DNA from: Haliea sp. | Lineage (GTDB): Bacteria; Pseudomonadota; Gammaproteobacteria; Pseudomonadales; Halieaceae | DNA length: 64,000 bases | Direction: 5' to 3' | NCBI GenBank assembly: GCA_016704305.1 | Contig: JADJAL010000014.1 | Span: 1-64,000, forward strand | Program-made: the position numbers and the translations under genes | The notes under the pieces: model-generated | The model's input: only the letters and a program-made list of their open reading frames with translations | What the model was told of the DNA's origin: nothing | The model's database searches: none | In this document: one piece after another, positions 17,078-26,869 of the stretch | Numbering within the stretch: position 1 is the first letter of the stretch | Layout: every line of letters starts with the position of its first letter

Positions 17078-18450
17078 TCAGGCTCCCACTACCGTGATCC
17101 GCGAGTGTACCTTGCTTCTATCCACGAGTGCCGGCCAGTAGCCGACAATTTCGCTGGGACGGGCGCGCCCTCCCGCATAGCCGGTAATGCCCGGCGGACC
17201 CGAGGTGAGCAGCGGCGCGATCTCGCTTCCCAGCATTGCCAATGCCCTGCGATCCTGGCTGCGAGCGCCGATACGCATCAGAATCTCGTGCGGCGCCTCA
17301 AGTGGCGGGACGACGCCCTTGTAGAGCACGTTCGTGCCAAACAGTTCGAGGAAGCGGTCCTCCTCCGGCACGGGTGCGCCGAGCATGGCCAGCCGCTCGA
17401 AGACCATACCCGCCAGCACGTGCGCCTTCTCGATGGCATCGGGGCCGGCAATGCAAAGCGTGCTCAGTATCTTGTAACCGTTGGCATAGGACATGGACAC
17501 CTTGTAGGTCGGTGTCGGCGGCCGCCCCTTGATGCCGGACAAAGCCACCCGGTTTTCACCCGCCTGCTCGATGTGGATCGATGTGAAATCGGCGATGCAA
17601 TCGGGGCTCAGGTAGTTCTCGGGATCGCCCAGTTCATACAGCAGTTGCGACGTGACTGTCTCCACGTTCACCAACCCGCCGGTATTGTCATGTTTGGTGA
17701 CGACGAAGCTGCCGTCAGCACTCGCCTCTATCACAGGAAAACCGATCCTCGCGATGTCCGGCACGGTGCGCCAGTCGGTGAAGTTGCCGCCGGTGCACTG
17801 GGTACCGCATTCGATCAGATGGCCAATCACCGTGCCCGCGGCCAGCTTGTCGTAGTCGTCCATGGACCAGCCGAATTCGTGGATCAACGGCGCCAGCGCC
17901 AGCGAGGATCGGCAACGCGACCGGTGACGACAATGTCAGCGCCCTGCTTGAGCGCGTCCACGATCGGTTGCGCCCCGATATACACATTGGCGCTGGTGAT
18001 GCGCGGGCGAATCGCGCTGATATCCTCGCCAGAATCCAGGTTGCTGAATCGCTCGCCGGAGGCCATGAGCGCGTCGAGGTCAGCGAGAATATCGTCGCCG
18101 GCGACCACGCCAATTTTGAGATCAGCCAACCCCAGCTCCCGGACGGTCTGTTGTATCGCCCGCAGGCAGGCCTCGGGATTGACACCGGCGGCGTTGGCAA
18201 TAATCCGGATACCCTTTTCCCGGCAGGTGGGGAGAATTTTTTGCAACACGTCTATGAAGTCCCTGGCGTAACCGGCTTGCGGGTCGCGCATCTTCTGCTT
18301 CTGCATGATGCTGATGGAGAGCTCGGCGAGGTAGTCAAAGGTGAGATAGTCCACCGGCCCTTCCTCGATCAGGCGCAGCGGCCCCAGCATGCTGTCGCCC
18401 CAAAAGCCCTGGGCATTGGCGATTCTTACTACTGCTTTCTGGCTGCGCAT
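17078..18450 (-). CDS. atuA: AtuA / DUF1446 family protein, one frameshift
   Basis: About 457 residues after correction. The N-terminal part has IANAQGFWGDS, LTFDYLAELSI and IANAAGVNPEACLRA; the C-terminal part has LIECGTQCTGGNFTDW, RVALSGIKGRPPTPTYKV and a GYAGGRARPS end, all typical of AtuA. The break is at 17906-17907 (coding strand GATCCTCG); an extra C gives GRVADPSLALAPLIHEFGW. Pseudomonas AtuA is one longer chain; here the ferredoxin-like domain is a separate gene just downstream. It is needed for growth on citronellol-type terpenes, with unknown chemistry. Transcribed after the enoyl-CoA hydratase, 50 bases away. Confidence 0.85.
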
Positions 18451-18500
18451 GGTCTACCTACGTCGTTTGCTTGTCGTGGGCTTGTCGAGTGCTTGCTGGA

Positions 18501-19325
18501 TCACTGCGCGGGGAGCGCCCAGGCCGGCGCGCGCTTTTGCAGGAATGCGCTCAATCCCTCCCGGCCTTCGTCGGAATCCCGTATGCCCGCGATGTAGCGC
18601 ACCGTATGCTCAATCATGGCATCGGTCACCGTGGCGCCAGCGACGTCAAACACGATGCGCTTGGCCTTGGCCACGGCGACGGGACCGTTGTTCAGTATGG
18701 CGACGACAATCCCCTCAATAGCCTCATCCAGCGCATCTTCGGCGACGATTTCCGACAGCAGGTTGAGCGACAGCGCTTTCTCGGCGCTGATGACTTCTGC
18801 CGTGGCAAAAAAGCGGCGCGCGGCTTTTTCGCCGATGGTGCGCACCACATACGGTGCGATCGTGGCCGGCGCCATGCCGACGCGCGCCTCACTCAAGGCA
18901 AACCTGGCCCTCGGCGTACCAATGGCGATATCGCAGCAACTCACCAGGCCCACGGCGCCGCCAAAGGCTCCGCCCTGCACCCGGGCGATGGTGGGCTTGG
19001 GGAAAAAGTTCAGCGTCTTCATCAGCCGCGCCAGTTGCGCGGCATCAGCGAGGTTTTCCTCGTAGCTGTTGTCACCCATGCGGCGCATATAGTTGAGGTC
19101 GCCGCCGGCGCAGAAAGTTTCGCCGGCGGCGCCGAGCACGACTGCACGCACGGCGTTGTTATCCGCAGCGCCGTCGAGCGCCTCGATCAGGCGCAGTGCC
19201 TGATGGTCGTCGAAGGCGTTATGTACCGCCGGCCGATTCATCGTCAGGCGCAGTACGCCGCGCGGGTCCAGCGCGACCAGCAGCGGCTGTTCAATGCACT
19301 CTTCAATCATGGGAATCACAGTCAT
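18501..19325 (-). CDS. atuE: Enoyl-CoA hydratase (isohexenylglutaconyl-CoA / methylglutaconyl-CoA hydratase type)
   Basis: 274 residues, crotonase fold. The oxyanion-hole segment AAGETFCAGGDLNYM and the active-site region QGGAFGGAVGLVSCCD are clear, with Glu in FALSEARVG; the end EGREGLSAFLQKRAPAW is typical of the LiuC/AtuE branch. It hydrates the double bond of the carboxylated branched acyl-CoA made by the carboxylase encoded opposite. First gene of the minus operon, divergent from the carboxylase across a regulatory region. LiuC cannot be excluded by eye; the linked AtuA favours AtuE. Confidence 0.8.
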   Translation of the reverse strand: MTVIPMIEECIEQPLLVALDPRGVLRLTMNRPAVHNAFDDHQALRLIEALDGAADNNAVRAVVLGAAGETFCAGGDLNYMRRMGDNSYEENLADAAQLARLMKTLNFFPKPTIARVQGGAFGGAVGLVSCCDIAIGTPRARFALSEARVGMAPATIAPYVVRTIGEKAARRFFATAEVISAEKALSLNLLSEIVAEDALDEAIEGIVVAILNNGPVAVAKAKRIVFDVAGATVTDAMIEHTVRYIAGIRDSDEGREGLSAFLQKRAPAWALPAQ

Positions 19326-19363
19326 TTCATTAAATTAAGTACCACTCAATTAATTTCTCAATA

Positions 19364-19377
19364 ACAGATCTATCTGT
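19364..19377. promoter_or_regulatory. Candidate TetR operator, ACAGAT-N2-ATCTGT
   Basis: Perfect six-base arms flank a two-base centre, with the similarity continuing one or two bases outward (TAACAGAT / ATCTGTCA). The site overlaps a minus-strand TTGACA, so a bound repressor would block the atuE-atuA operon. It is the clearest palindrome in the region. Its use by the TetR protein at 16050-16742 is inferred from position. Confidence 0.5.
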
Positions 19378-19465
19378 CAATACCGTTCCTGCATGCACGC
19401 AGTATAAATCCTATTTTATTTGCCAATTTTACATAGATAGGTACTTTAAACGGATTTTTTCTATA

Positions 19466-19494
19466 TTGAGTTTAACTTAATTAAATATTATTAT
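19466..19494 (+). promoter_or_regulatory. Candidate sigma-70 promoter for the carboxylase operon
   Basis: TTGAGT (19466-19471), a 17-base spacer and TATTAT (19489-19494) form a near-consensus promoter. It would start transcription near 19501, about 20 bases before the ATG at 19522, whose ribosome binding site is CAGGAG. Confidence 0.55.
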
Positions 19495-19521
19495 TCGAAT
19501 CTTACCGTGCAGGAGCGCTCC

Positions 19522-21138
19522 ATGGCCTGGGTGTCAAAAATCTCACCAGCAGCACCGGCTTTCGAGCAGAATCGACGGGAGATGCTGGCGCTTGTCGCGC
19601 AACTGCGGGCGCTGGAAGCGCGCGCGGTGGCAGCCTCGAACAAGCGCCGCGCCACGTTTGAAAAGCGCGGGCAAGTGTGCCCGCATGAGCGCATAGCCCT
19701 GCTGCTCGACCCGGGCATGCCTTTCCTGCGCCTGCACACGCTCGCCAATTACCTGGTGGCCGACGATGATCCTGTGTCCAGCATCCCCGGGGCGAGCGTG
19801 ATCATGGGGATTGGCTTTGTCGGCGGCGTGCGCTGCATGATCTGGGCGGATGACAGTGGCATCCGCGCCGGTGCGTATACACCGACTACGATATCCACGG
19901 CGCTCAGCATCCAGCAGATCGCGCTGCGGCAGAATTTGCCGCTCATCCATCTGGTGGAGAGCGCCGGCGCCAACCTGATGGACTTCACCGTGGAGAACTG
20001 GGCCAACGCGGGCACCATGTTCCGCAACCTGGCGCGCTTCAGCTCGGCAGGCCTGCCCACCATCACCGTGCTGCACGGCCCCTCCACCGCAGGCGGCGCG
20101 TACATGCCGGGCATGTCCGACTATGTGGTGGGCGTGCGCAACAACGGCATGGCGGCGCTGGCGGGTGCCGCGCTGGTGAAGGCCGCCACCGGAGAGGAGG
20201 CGGATGACCGCGAACTCGGCGGCGCCGAGATGCACGCCAGTGTCTCCGGCCTGGTGGAATACCTGGCCGAGGACGACGCGCACGGGATCGCACTGGCGCG
20301 CGACATCGTGGCCCGCTGGGACTGGAATCGCCACGCGCGGTTCGAGCACTGCGACACTTATGCGCTCCCTTTGTATCCCGCCGAGGAGCTGGCCGGCGTG
20401 GTGCCTGTCGATTACAAAACGCCCTATGACGTGCGCGAGGTGCTGGTTCGCCTCGTGGACGGCTCCGCCTTTGACGAGTTCAAGCCGGGATACGGGCCAC
20501 CCACCGTGTGTGTCCACGCCGCCATCATGGGCTTCCATTGCGGCATCATCGGCAACAATGGGCCGATCGATCCGCAGGGCGCCACCAAGGCCGCGCAATT
20601 CATGCAACTGTGCGACCAGGCCCAGTTGCCCCTCGTCTTCCTGCACAACATCACCGGTTACATGGTGGGGACTCGGGCGGAACAGGACGGCATGATCAAG
20701 CACGGTTCGAAGATGATCCAGGCCGTCACCAACGTGCGCGTGCCGCGCATATCGATGTACCTGAGCGGCAGTTTTGGCGCGGGCAACTACGGAATGTGCG
20801 GCTACGGGTACGAGCCGGACTTTCTTTGCCTGGCCCAATTCCGCGACCAACACGATGGGCGGCGAGCAGGCCGCGCGCACGATGACGCAGGTCGCCGAGG
20901 TCACCGCCGCGGCGCGGCGAGCCAGTGGACCGCGAGCTGCTCGCACAACGAGGAGGCCGCTATCCGCCATCATTTCCTGCGCCAGGAAAATGCCTTCTAC
21001 ACGGCGGGCCGTAACCTCAATCACGGCGTGATCGATCCGCGAGACAGTCGCAAGGTACTGGGGTTCGCGTTGGGCACCTGTCTGGAGGCGCGCGCCCGCA
21101 AAACTCAGCCCAACAGTTTTGGCGTGGCGAGGATGTGA
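19522..21138 (+). CDS. atuC: Geranyl-CoA/methylcrotonyl-CoA-type carboxylase beta (carboxyltransferase) subunit, frameshifted near the end
   Basis: About 540 residues. Two crotonase-like halves: LHGPSTAGGAYMPGMSDYVV for the N-lobe, and GIIGNNGPIDPQGATKAAQF, HNITGYMVGTRAEQDGMIKH and YLSGSFGAGNYGMCG for the C-lobe, as in LiuB/AtuC. The frame shifts at about 20822 (before FAWPNSATNTMGGEQAA) and again once or twice near 20926-20955 (VDRELLAQ falls in a third frame) before ENAFYTAGRNLNHGVIDP. Net effect restores the frame, so the ORF looks long but has a garbled stretch. It joins CO2 from biotin to a branched enoyl-CoA. AtuC rather than LiuB is inferred from the AtuA link. Confidence 0.8.
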   Translation: MAWVSKISPAAPAFEQNRREMLALVAQLRALEARAVAASNKRRATFEKRGQVCPHERIALLLDPGMPFLRLHTLANYLVADDDPVSSIPGASVIMGIGFVGGVRCMIWADDSGIRAGAYTPTTISTALSIQQIALRQNLPLIHLVESAGANLMDFTVENWANAGTMFRNLARFSSAGLPTITVLHGPSTAGGAYMPGMSDYVVGVRNNGMAALAGAALVKAATGEEADDRELGGAEMHASVSGLVEYLAEDDAHGIALARDIVARWDWNRHARFEHCDTYALPLYPAEELAGVVPVDYKTPYDVREVLVRLVDGSAFDEFKPGYGPPTVCVHAAIMGFHCGIIGNNGPIDPQGATKAAQFMQLCDQAQLPLVFLHNITGYMVGTRAEQDGMIKHGSKMIQAVTNVRVPRISMYLSGSFGAGNYGMCGYGYEPDFLCLAQFRDQHDGRRAGRAHDDAGRRGHRRGAASQWTASCSHNEEAAIRHHFLRQENAFYTAGRNLNHGVIDPRDSRKVLGFALGTCLEARARKTQPNSFGVARM

Positions 21139-23130
21139 TGGCATTTTCCAGCGTACTGGTCGCCAACCGGGGAGAAATCGCGCTGCGTGTGCTGCGCAGT
21201 GTTCGCGCGCAAGGCATGCGTTGCGTGGCGGTGTACTCCGATGCCGACGCACAGGCGCCCCACGTACAGTTTGCCGATCAGGCGGTGCACATCGGGAGCT
21301 CCCCGGCGCAGGAGTCGTACCTGCTCGGGGAGAAGATTATCCAGGCGGCGCTGGCCACTGGCGCGCAGGCGATTCACCCGGGCTATGGCTTCCTGTCGGA
21401 GAATGCGCAGTTTGCGCGCGCGGTCACCGCAGCGGGCCTGGTCTTCATCGGGCCACCGGCAAAAGCCATCGAGATCATGGGCGACAAAGCCGTCAGCAAG
21501 CGGGCGATGCTCGCCGCCGGGGTGCCCTGCGTGCCGGGTTACCAGGGCGAGGACCAGTCCGACGAGCGCCTGCTGCAGGAGTCGCAGGGAATCGGGTTTC
21601 CACTGATGGTGAAAGCGGCCGCCGGCGGGGCGGACGCGGCATGCGCCTGGTCACGGCGGCGGAGGAGGTCGCCGGCGCGATCAAGCTGGCCCGAGCGGAG
21701 GCGGAAAACGCCTTCGGCAGCGGCGACCTGATCCTCGAACGCGCTATCGTGCGGCCGCGCCATGTGGAAATACAGGTGTTCGCCGACCAGCACGGGGCTG
21801 TCATACACCTCGGCGAGCGGGACTGCTCGGTGCAACGCCGGCACCAGAAGGTCATCGAGGAATCGCCGTGTCCGGTCATGACACCGCAGCTGCGCGAACG
21901 CATGGGTGCGGTGGCCGTGGCTGCTGCCAAGGCAGTGAACTATGTCGGCGCCGGTACGGTGGAGTTCCTGCTCGACGAATCCGGCGAGTTTTACTTCCTC
22001 GAAATGAACACCCGACTGCAGGTGGAGCACCCGGTCACGGAGATGGTCACCGGGCTGGACCTGGTGACGATGCAGATCGAGGTCGCGCAGGGCCTGCCGC
22101 TATGCGTGCAACAGGCACAGGTGGCGCTGCGCGGTTGCGCGATCGAAGTGCGCCTGTATGCCGAGGATACGGCGCACAATTTTCTTCCCAGCACCGGAGC
22201 CATCGAACTGTGGCACCCGCCGACGGGCGAGGGGAATTCGCGTCGATGCCGGCATCGCGTCCGGGGACCACGTGTCCCCATACTACGATGCCATGGTCGC
22301 AAAAATCATCGCCTGGGGCGAAACTCGCGCGCAGGCCCGGCTGCGACTGCTGCGCGCGCTGCATGAGACGGCGCTGTTCGGCCCGACCAACAACCGGGAT
22401 TTCCTGCTGGATGCACTGCAGCATCCCACGTTCGCCGCGGGTGCAGCCACCACGGCATTCATCGGCGATGCCTACCCGGACGGATTGCCCGCATACACAC
22501 CCGCGCCCCGCGATTTGGCCGCTGCGGCGGTGCTGCACTATGCAGTGGCCGCGGAGCATTCTCGTGGCAACGCCATTGCGGTGCCAGCGGAACTGCGCAA
22601 CTGGTCGAGCACGGCTGACCTGGCAAGTGTTACTCGCTTCCACTGTGCCGGTGAAGCGTTCAGCGTTAGCATTCATCCCGTCGCAAGCGATGTGTATCAG
22701 GTCGACAGCGGCGGCACGACTTACACTGTCGAGGTACAGGCGCTTGAGTCGCACCGCTGCCGGATGAGGGTCGATGGCAGCACATGGCAGGCAAGCCACC
22801 ATGTGGCAGCCGACGGCCAATGCCACTTTAGCGTCGCTGGCGCCGGTCAATTTGCTGTCGCCGTGGCGCACAAGCGGGCCGCAGCAGGCGAAGAAGGCGA
22901 CGCCGGCCCACTGGTCCGGGCGTCCCATGCAGGCGCTGGTCATCGACGTTGCCGTGGCTGCCGGTGATCGCGTCGAACGCGGCGCGCCGCTGGTCACGCT
23001 GGAGGCAATGAAAATGCAGCATGTGATCACCGCGACAGCAGCGGGCACCGTGGCCAGCGTGGCGGCCATGGTCGGCAAGCAGGTCAACGCGGGCGAGATG
23101 TTGCTGGAAATTCACACACTGCAGAATTGA
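21138..23130 (+). CDS. atuF: Biotin carboxylase/BCCP alpha subunit of the acyl-CoA carboxylase, three frameshifts
   Basis: About 664 residues. MAFSSVLVANRGEIALRVLR begins a biotin carboxylase; ATP-grasp motifs follow (EFLLDESGEFYFLEMNTRLQ, VEHPVTEMVTGLDLV), and the chain ends in a biotinyl domain with EAMKMQHVI. Breaks: 21627-21630, where four Gs replace the five needed for the Gly-rich loop AGGGGRGMR; 22235, where an extra A splits PPTGEGIRVDAGIASGDHV; and about 22915, before PMQALVIDVAVAAGD. It carboxylates its own biotin with bicarbonate and ATP. The start overlaps the atuC stop (TGATG). Confidence 0.85.
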
Positions 23131-23145
23131 TTCACAGGAGTAACG

Positions 23146-24314
23146 ATGAGCACACAGTTCAGCCTGACAACCGAGCAGCGCGCGCTGCTCGACCATGCCG
23201 ACAAATTTGCACGCGAGCAGCTGTATCCGCTGGCCGCGAAGATGGACAACGAGGAATGGTGGCCGGAAGACCTGATGCCAATGCTCGGCGAGCTCGGCTT
23301 CCTCGGCGTCACCGTGGATCCGAAGTACGGCGGCGCGGGCATGAGCATGATGGACGCGGGGCTGATCCTGCAGGCGTTTTCACGCTACAACCATGCGGCC
23401 GCGCTGGCGTGGGTGGCGCATGATAATTTGTGCGCCAACAACATTTATAAAAACGGCAGTGAGGCGGTGCGCGAAAAATTCCTGCCCAAGCTGTGCAGCG
23501 GGCAGTGGATCGGCTGCCTGGGATTGACCGAACCGGGCGCCGGTTCCGATGCGCTCGGCTCCATGCGCACGCGCGCGGTGCGCGATGGCGACGATTACGT
23601 CATCAACGGTGCCAAGTTGTACATCACCAACGGTCCGGTTGCCGACCTGTGCCTCCTCTACGCCAAAACGGAACAGGGCAAGGGTTCGAAGGGGATCACA
23701 GCCTTTGTGGTTGAAACCGACACGCCCGGTTTCAGGGTGGCGCAAAAATTGAACAAGATGGGCTTTCGCGGCAGCCAGACCGCCGAACTAGTGTTCGAGG
23801 ATATGCGCGTGCCGGCGGCAAATATTGTTGGCGTCGTGGGCGCAGGGCACCAGGTGGTGATGAGCGGCCTCGACTTCGAGCGCTCGCTGATCGCTCCTAT
23901 CAATGTCGGTATCGCCGAGCGGGCGCTGCACCTGTCGATCGAGTTCGCCAAAACGCGACAGCAGTTCGGCCAGCCGATCGCCAACTTCCAGATGGTGCAA
24001 TCGCGTCTCGCCGATATGTACGTGTGGAAGGAGACCATGCAAACGTACTGCTGGTCGATTCTTGCGGCAGTCAGCGACGTGGATGAAACGCAGGCCGGGC
24101 GCGGGGAAATTCACGCCAAAACCGCAGCGTCGGTGATGTACTGCGCCGATACCTGCAACAAGGTACTGGACAACGCGGTGCAGATATTCGCGGCAACGGT
24201 TATATCTGGGAATCAGAAATCAACCGGCTGTTTCGCTCGACAAAGTTGCTGGAGATCGGCGCGGGCACCACCGAAGTCCGCAAGATCATCATCAGCGGCG
24301 AGCTACTCAAATAG
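23146..24314 (+). CDS. atuD: Acyl-CoA dehydrogenase, isovaleryl/citronellyl-CoA type (frameshift near end)
   Basis: 389 residues after correction. It has the FAD/acyl-CoA motifs LTEPGAGSDALGSMRTRA, INGAKLYITNG and FAKTRQQFGQPIANFQMVQS. SGLDFERSLIA carries the Glu position used as catalytic base by isovaleryl-CoA dehydrogenases, and the ending KLLEIGAGTTEVRKI agrees with that subgroup. The frame breaks at 24190-24193 (TTCGCGGC); adding one G restores FGGNGYIWESEINRLFRSTK and a TAG at 24312. It should make the alpha,beta-unsaturated acyl-CoA for the carboxylase encoded just upstream. Confidence 0.85.
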
Positions 24315-24323
24315 GATTCCGAC

Positions 24324-25196
24324 ATGGACGCACGCGACGCGAGTGAAGCAAGCCCTGCCGGTGAAATCGAATTCACGTTTGGCTTGACCGACCAACAACT
24401 TGCCACGGCGCGCACGGTGTTTGCCAGTGACCTGCTGCGCGGGCGCAGGGCGCTGATCACTGGCGGCGGCAGCGGCATTGGTTACGCGACTGCCTGGCTG
24501 TATGCGCGTCTCGGCGCCACGGTTATCGTCTGCGGCCGCAAGGACGACAAGCTGCGCAAGGCGGTTGACGCACTGCAGGCGTATGGCCTCGACGCCCAGC
24601 ACCGGGTGCTCGACATTCGCGAGCCGCAGATGATTGCCACCGTCATGGACGATGTCTTTTCCCATGGCGGCCTCGACATACTCGTCAACAACGCGGGCGG
24701 GCAGTTTCCCCAACTGGCTATCGACTTCAGCGAGAACGGCTGGAAGTCGGTGATCAACAACAACCTGAACGGCACCTGGTTCATGATGCAGGCCGCCGCG
24801 CAGCGCTGGCGCGACAGCGGCACGCCCGGCAACATCATCAATATGGTCGTGGTGGTGGATGACAGCATGCATGGCGTGGCGCATACCTGCGCGGCGCGCG
24901 CCGGCGTGATTGCGGTATCCGGTAAAACGGCGGTGGAGTGGGCGCCGTACAATATCCGCGTCAATTGCGTCGCGCCGGGCGTCACCGACTCCGAGGGCAT
25001 GAAGGTCTACCCGGAAGCAGCGAGGAAAACATTCCATCTGGCAAACCCCATGCACCGGGCCTGCAGTATCTGGGATATCGCCCAGGCCTGTGGCTACCTG
25101 GCAAGTGACGCGAGCAGTTTCATCACAGGTGAAGTGTTGCACCTCGATGGCGGTTCGCGCCAGTGGGGCGACCTGTGGACATGCCCGAAGCCTTAG
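24324..25196 (+). CDS. SDR-family protein, AtuG/dienoyl-CoA-reductase-like
   Basis: 290 residues. ALITGGGSGIGYATAWLY, NNAGGQFPQLAIDFS and VNCVAPGVTDSEGM place it near 2,4-dienoyl-CoA reductase-type SDRs. The usual YxxxK is not present: the region reads AHTCAARAGVIA, with Thr and Arg where Tyr and Lys normally stand, so its chemistry is likely to differ. Located ten bases after the acyl-CoA dehydrogenase, as AtuG is linked to the Pseudomonas atu genes. It could reduce an enoyl/dienoyl-CoA or oxidise a hydroxyacyl-CoA intermediate. Intact. Confidence 0.75.
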   Translation: MDARDASEASPAGEIEFTFGLTDQQLATARTVFASDLLRGRRALITGGGSGIGYATAWLYARLGATVIVCGRKDDKLRKAVDALQAYGLDAQHRVLDIREPQMIATVMDDVFSHGGLDILVNNAGGQFPQLAIDFSENGWKSVINNNLNGTWFMMQAAAQRWRDSGTPGNIINMVVVVDDSMHGVAHTCAARAGVIAVSGKTAVEWAPYNIRVNCVAPGVTDSEGMKVYPEAARKTFHLANPMHRACSIWDIAQACGYLASDASSFITGEVLHLDGGSRQWGDLWTCPKP

Positions 25197-25214
25197 GGCA
25201 CAAATCCCTGCCAA

Positions 25215-26822
25215 TCACAGACTGCCCCCAACCATCTCGCGCAGCCTGAATTTCTGGATTTTGCCTGAACCGGTGAGCGGCCACGCCTCGATCGTAATCC
25301 AGTGCTGCGGCTTTTTCTGCGGGGATAAATGCCTGAGCGCATGAGCGGATAACTGCTCGTCAGTCAGCGGCGTCACGCCCTGTTCCCAGCGGATAAAACA
25401 GCCGACCACTTCACCCCATTTGTTATCGGGAATACCCACCACGGCGACTTCCGCGATCGCTGGATGGCTCTGCATGACGTTCTCGATTTCCGCGGGGAAG
25501 AGGTTTTCGCCGCCACGGATGATCATTTCCTTGAGGCGGCCGGTAATGCGCACATAACCGCGCGCATCCATGCTGCCCAGGTCGCCGGTATGCAGCCAGC
25601 CTGAGGCGTCGATCGTTGCCGCCGTGGCCTCGGGGTTGTCGTTGTATTCGCGCATGGCCATATAGCCCCGTGCGCATATCTCGCCGATCACATTGAGCGG
25701 TTGAATCGCGTTGGTAGCCGGGTCCAGGATCGCAACCTCGGTGTGGGGCAGCGGCTGGCCGATGGTGTCGCAGAGGTCTTCGAGCGCATCATCCGCGAAA
25801 GTCTGCGTCACCACCGGCGATGTCTCGGTCTGTCCGTAACCTACCTGCACCGGGCAACCCCACTGCTGCATCGCATGCGTCAACAGGCTGCGCGGCACCA
25901 TGGAGCCGCCGGCGATGATAGCCTGCAGGGAAGCATGCTGGCGCGGCGCGTGCTGCAGATCCTCCAGCAGTCCGATCAACATGGTCGGCACGCCGAGGAG
26001 GCAGCTCACCTGCTCGCGCTCGATGATGTCGTTGACCTGACGTGGATTAAATTGCTCCACCAGAATCACCCGGCCGCGCACGGCCAGTGGCATCAGGGTG
26101 CCAAGACCACAGCCGGCGGTATGGAACATCGGCATCATGTTCAGGTAGCGGGAGTTTTCATCCATGCCCAGGCGATCCGCCGCCAACCGCGCATTGTTCA
26201 GCAGGCCCCGGTGCGTGAGCACGGCTCCCTTGGGGAAGCCCGTCGTGCCGGAGGTGTACTGTATTTGCGCCGCGTCATCGCCGGATACCCGCGGCAGTTG
26301 CACCGGCACCGGGACAGGCGCGCCGTGGAAGGCGTGTTCATCCTGCATATCGACCAGGGTGTGCAACGCGGGCTGCACGGCTTGCACCTGTCGGGCGATA
26401 TTGCCAATGGGGTTGCCCCTGCACGACGAGACGTAAAACAACGCGACAGCCTTCGATTGGCCAATCACATAACTCATCTCCGCCAATTGAAAAGAAGGAT
26501 TGATCGTCACCAGCACCAGCCCAGCAAGCGCTGCCGCGTATTCCAGCATCACCCACTCGGGGATGTTGGGGGCGCACACCGCGATGCGAGCGCCTTTGGC
26601 ATACTGCGCTGCCAGATGGCGGGCCAGCTGCTCCGAGCGCTGCAGTAGTTGGCCGTATGTCCACTGCCCCGCCAGCACGCCCTCCGCGTTGTACGCAATC
26701 AACGCGATCCTGTCCGGTGCAGATTGCGCGGCCATGCGCAGGTCGTCGCCAATCGATCGCGACAACAGCGTCTTGCCGGCTTGCGCTGGAAAATAGGAGT
26801 GATTCAACTGGAGTTGGTACAT
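25215..26822 (-). CDS. AMP-forming acyl-CoA synthetase
   Basis: 535 residues. The P-loop YTSGTTGFPKGAVLTH, the adenylate motif GYGQTETSP, the hinge TGDLGSMDARGYVRITGRLK and the C-terminal catalytic Lys in PLTGSGKIQKFRL are all present. It activates a carboxylic acid with ATP and CoA. It is convergent with the atu plus operon and follows an extradiol dioxygenase and TonB receptor on its own strand, so it may serve either the terpene acid route (as AtuH-type ligase) or a ring-fission product. The substrate-binding residues do not settle this by eye. Intact. Confidence 0.85.
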   Translation of the reverse strand: MYQLQLNHSYFPAQAGKTLLSRSIGDDLRMAAQSAPDRIALIAYNAEGVLAGQWTYGQLLQRSEQLARHLAAQYAKGARIAVCAPNIPEWVMLEYAAALAGLVLVTINPSFQLAEMSYVIGQSKAVALFYVSSCRGNPIGNIARQVQAVQPALHTLVDMQDEHAFHGAPVPVPVQLPRVSGDDAAQIQYTSGTTGFPKGAVLTHRGLLNNARLAADRLGMDENSRYLNMMPMFHTAGCGLGTLMPLAVRGRVILVEQFNPRQVNDIIEREQVSCLLGVPTMLIGLLEDLQHAPRQHASLQAIIAGGSMVPRSLLTHAMQQWGCPVQVGYGQTETSPVVTQTFADDALEDLCDTIGQPLPHTEVAILDPATNAIQPLNVIGEICARGYMAMREYNDNPEATAATIDASGWLHTGDLGSMDARGYVRITGRLKEMIIRGGENLFPAEIENVMQSHPAIAEVAVVGIPDNKWGEVVGCFIRWEQGVTPLTDEQLSAHALRHLSPQKKPQHWITIEAWPLTGSGKIQKFRLREMVGGSL

Positions 26823-26869
26823 AGGACTCTAGCCGTGGGATGTCGAAAGACCAGGGGTCTGCCCCCGAA

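Larger units (their letters stand above)
19326..19521. promoter_or_regulatory. AT-rich divergent promoter region of the Atu-type operons
   Basis: These 196 bases are far more AT-rich than anything around them and lie between the first genes of the two divergent operons. They carry the palindrome at 19364-19377, a TTGACA on the minus strand (19380-19375) overlapping it, a good plus-strand promoter at 19466-19494, and related ATTAAATTAAGT / ACTTAATTAAAT stretches near both ends. Confidence 0.7.

Noticed and set aside
16916..18271. Plus-strand open frame of 451 codons over the AtuA genes
   Set aside because: AtuA motifs are on the minus strand; the plus reading is a GC-bias shadow.
19543..21252. 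Minus-strand open frame of 569 codons opposite the carboxyltransferase
   Set aside because: The carboxyltransferase motifs on the plus strand are unmistakable, and the minus reading is rich in His/Arg/Ala as expected for an antisense shadow.
16745..25196. Leucine/isovalerate (liu) catabolic operon
   Set aside because: Several subunits fit either pathway, but AtuA and its partner are present and no HMG-CoA lyase or acetoacetyl-CoA transferase is linked.
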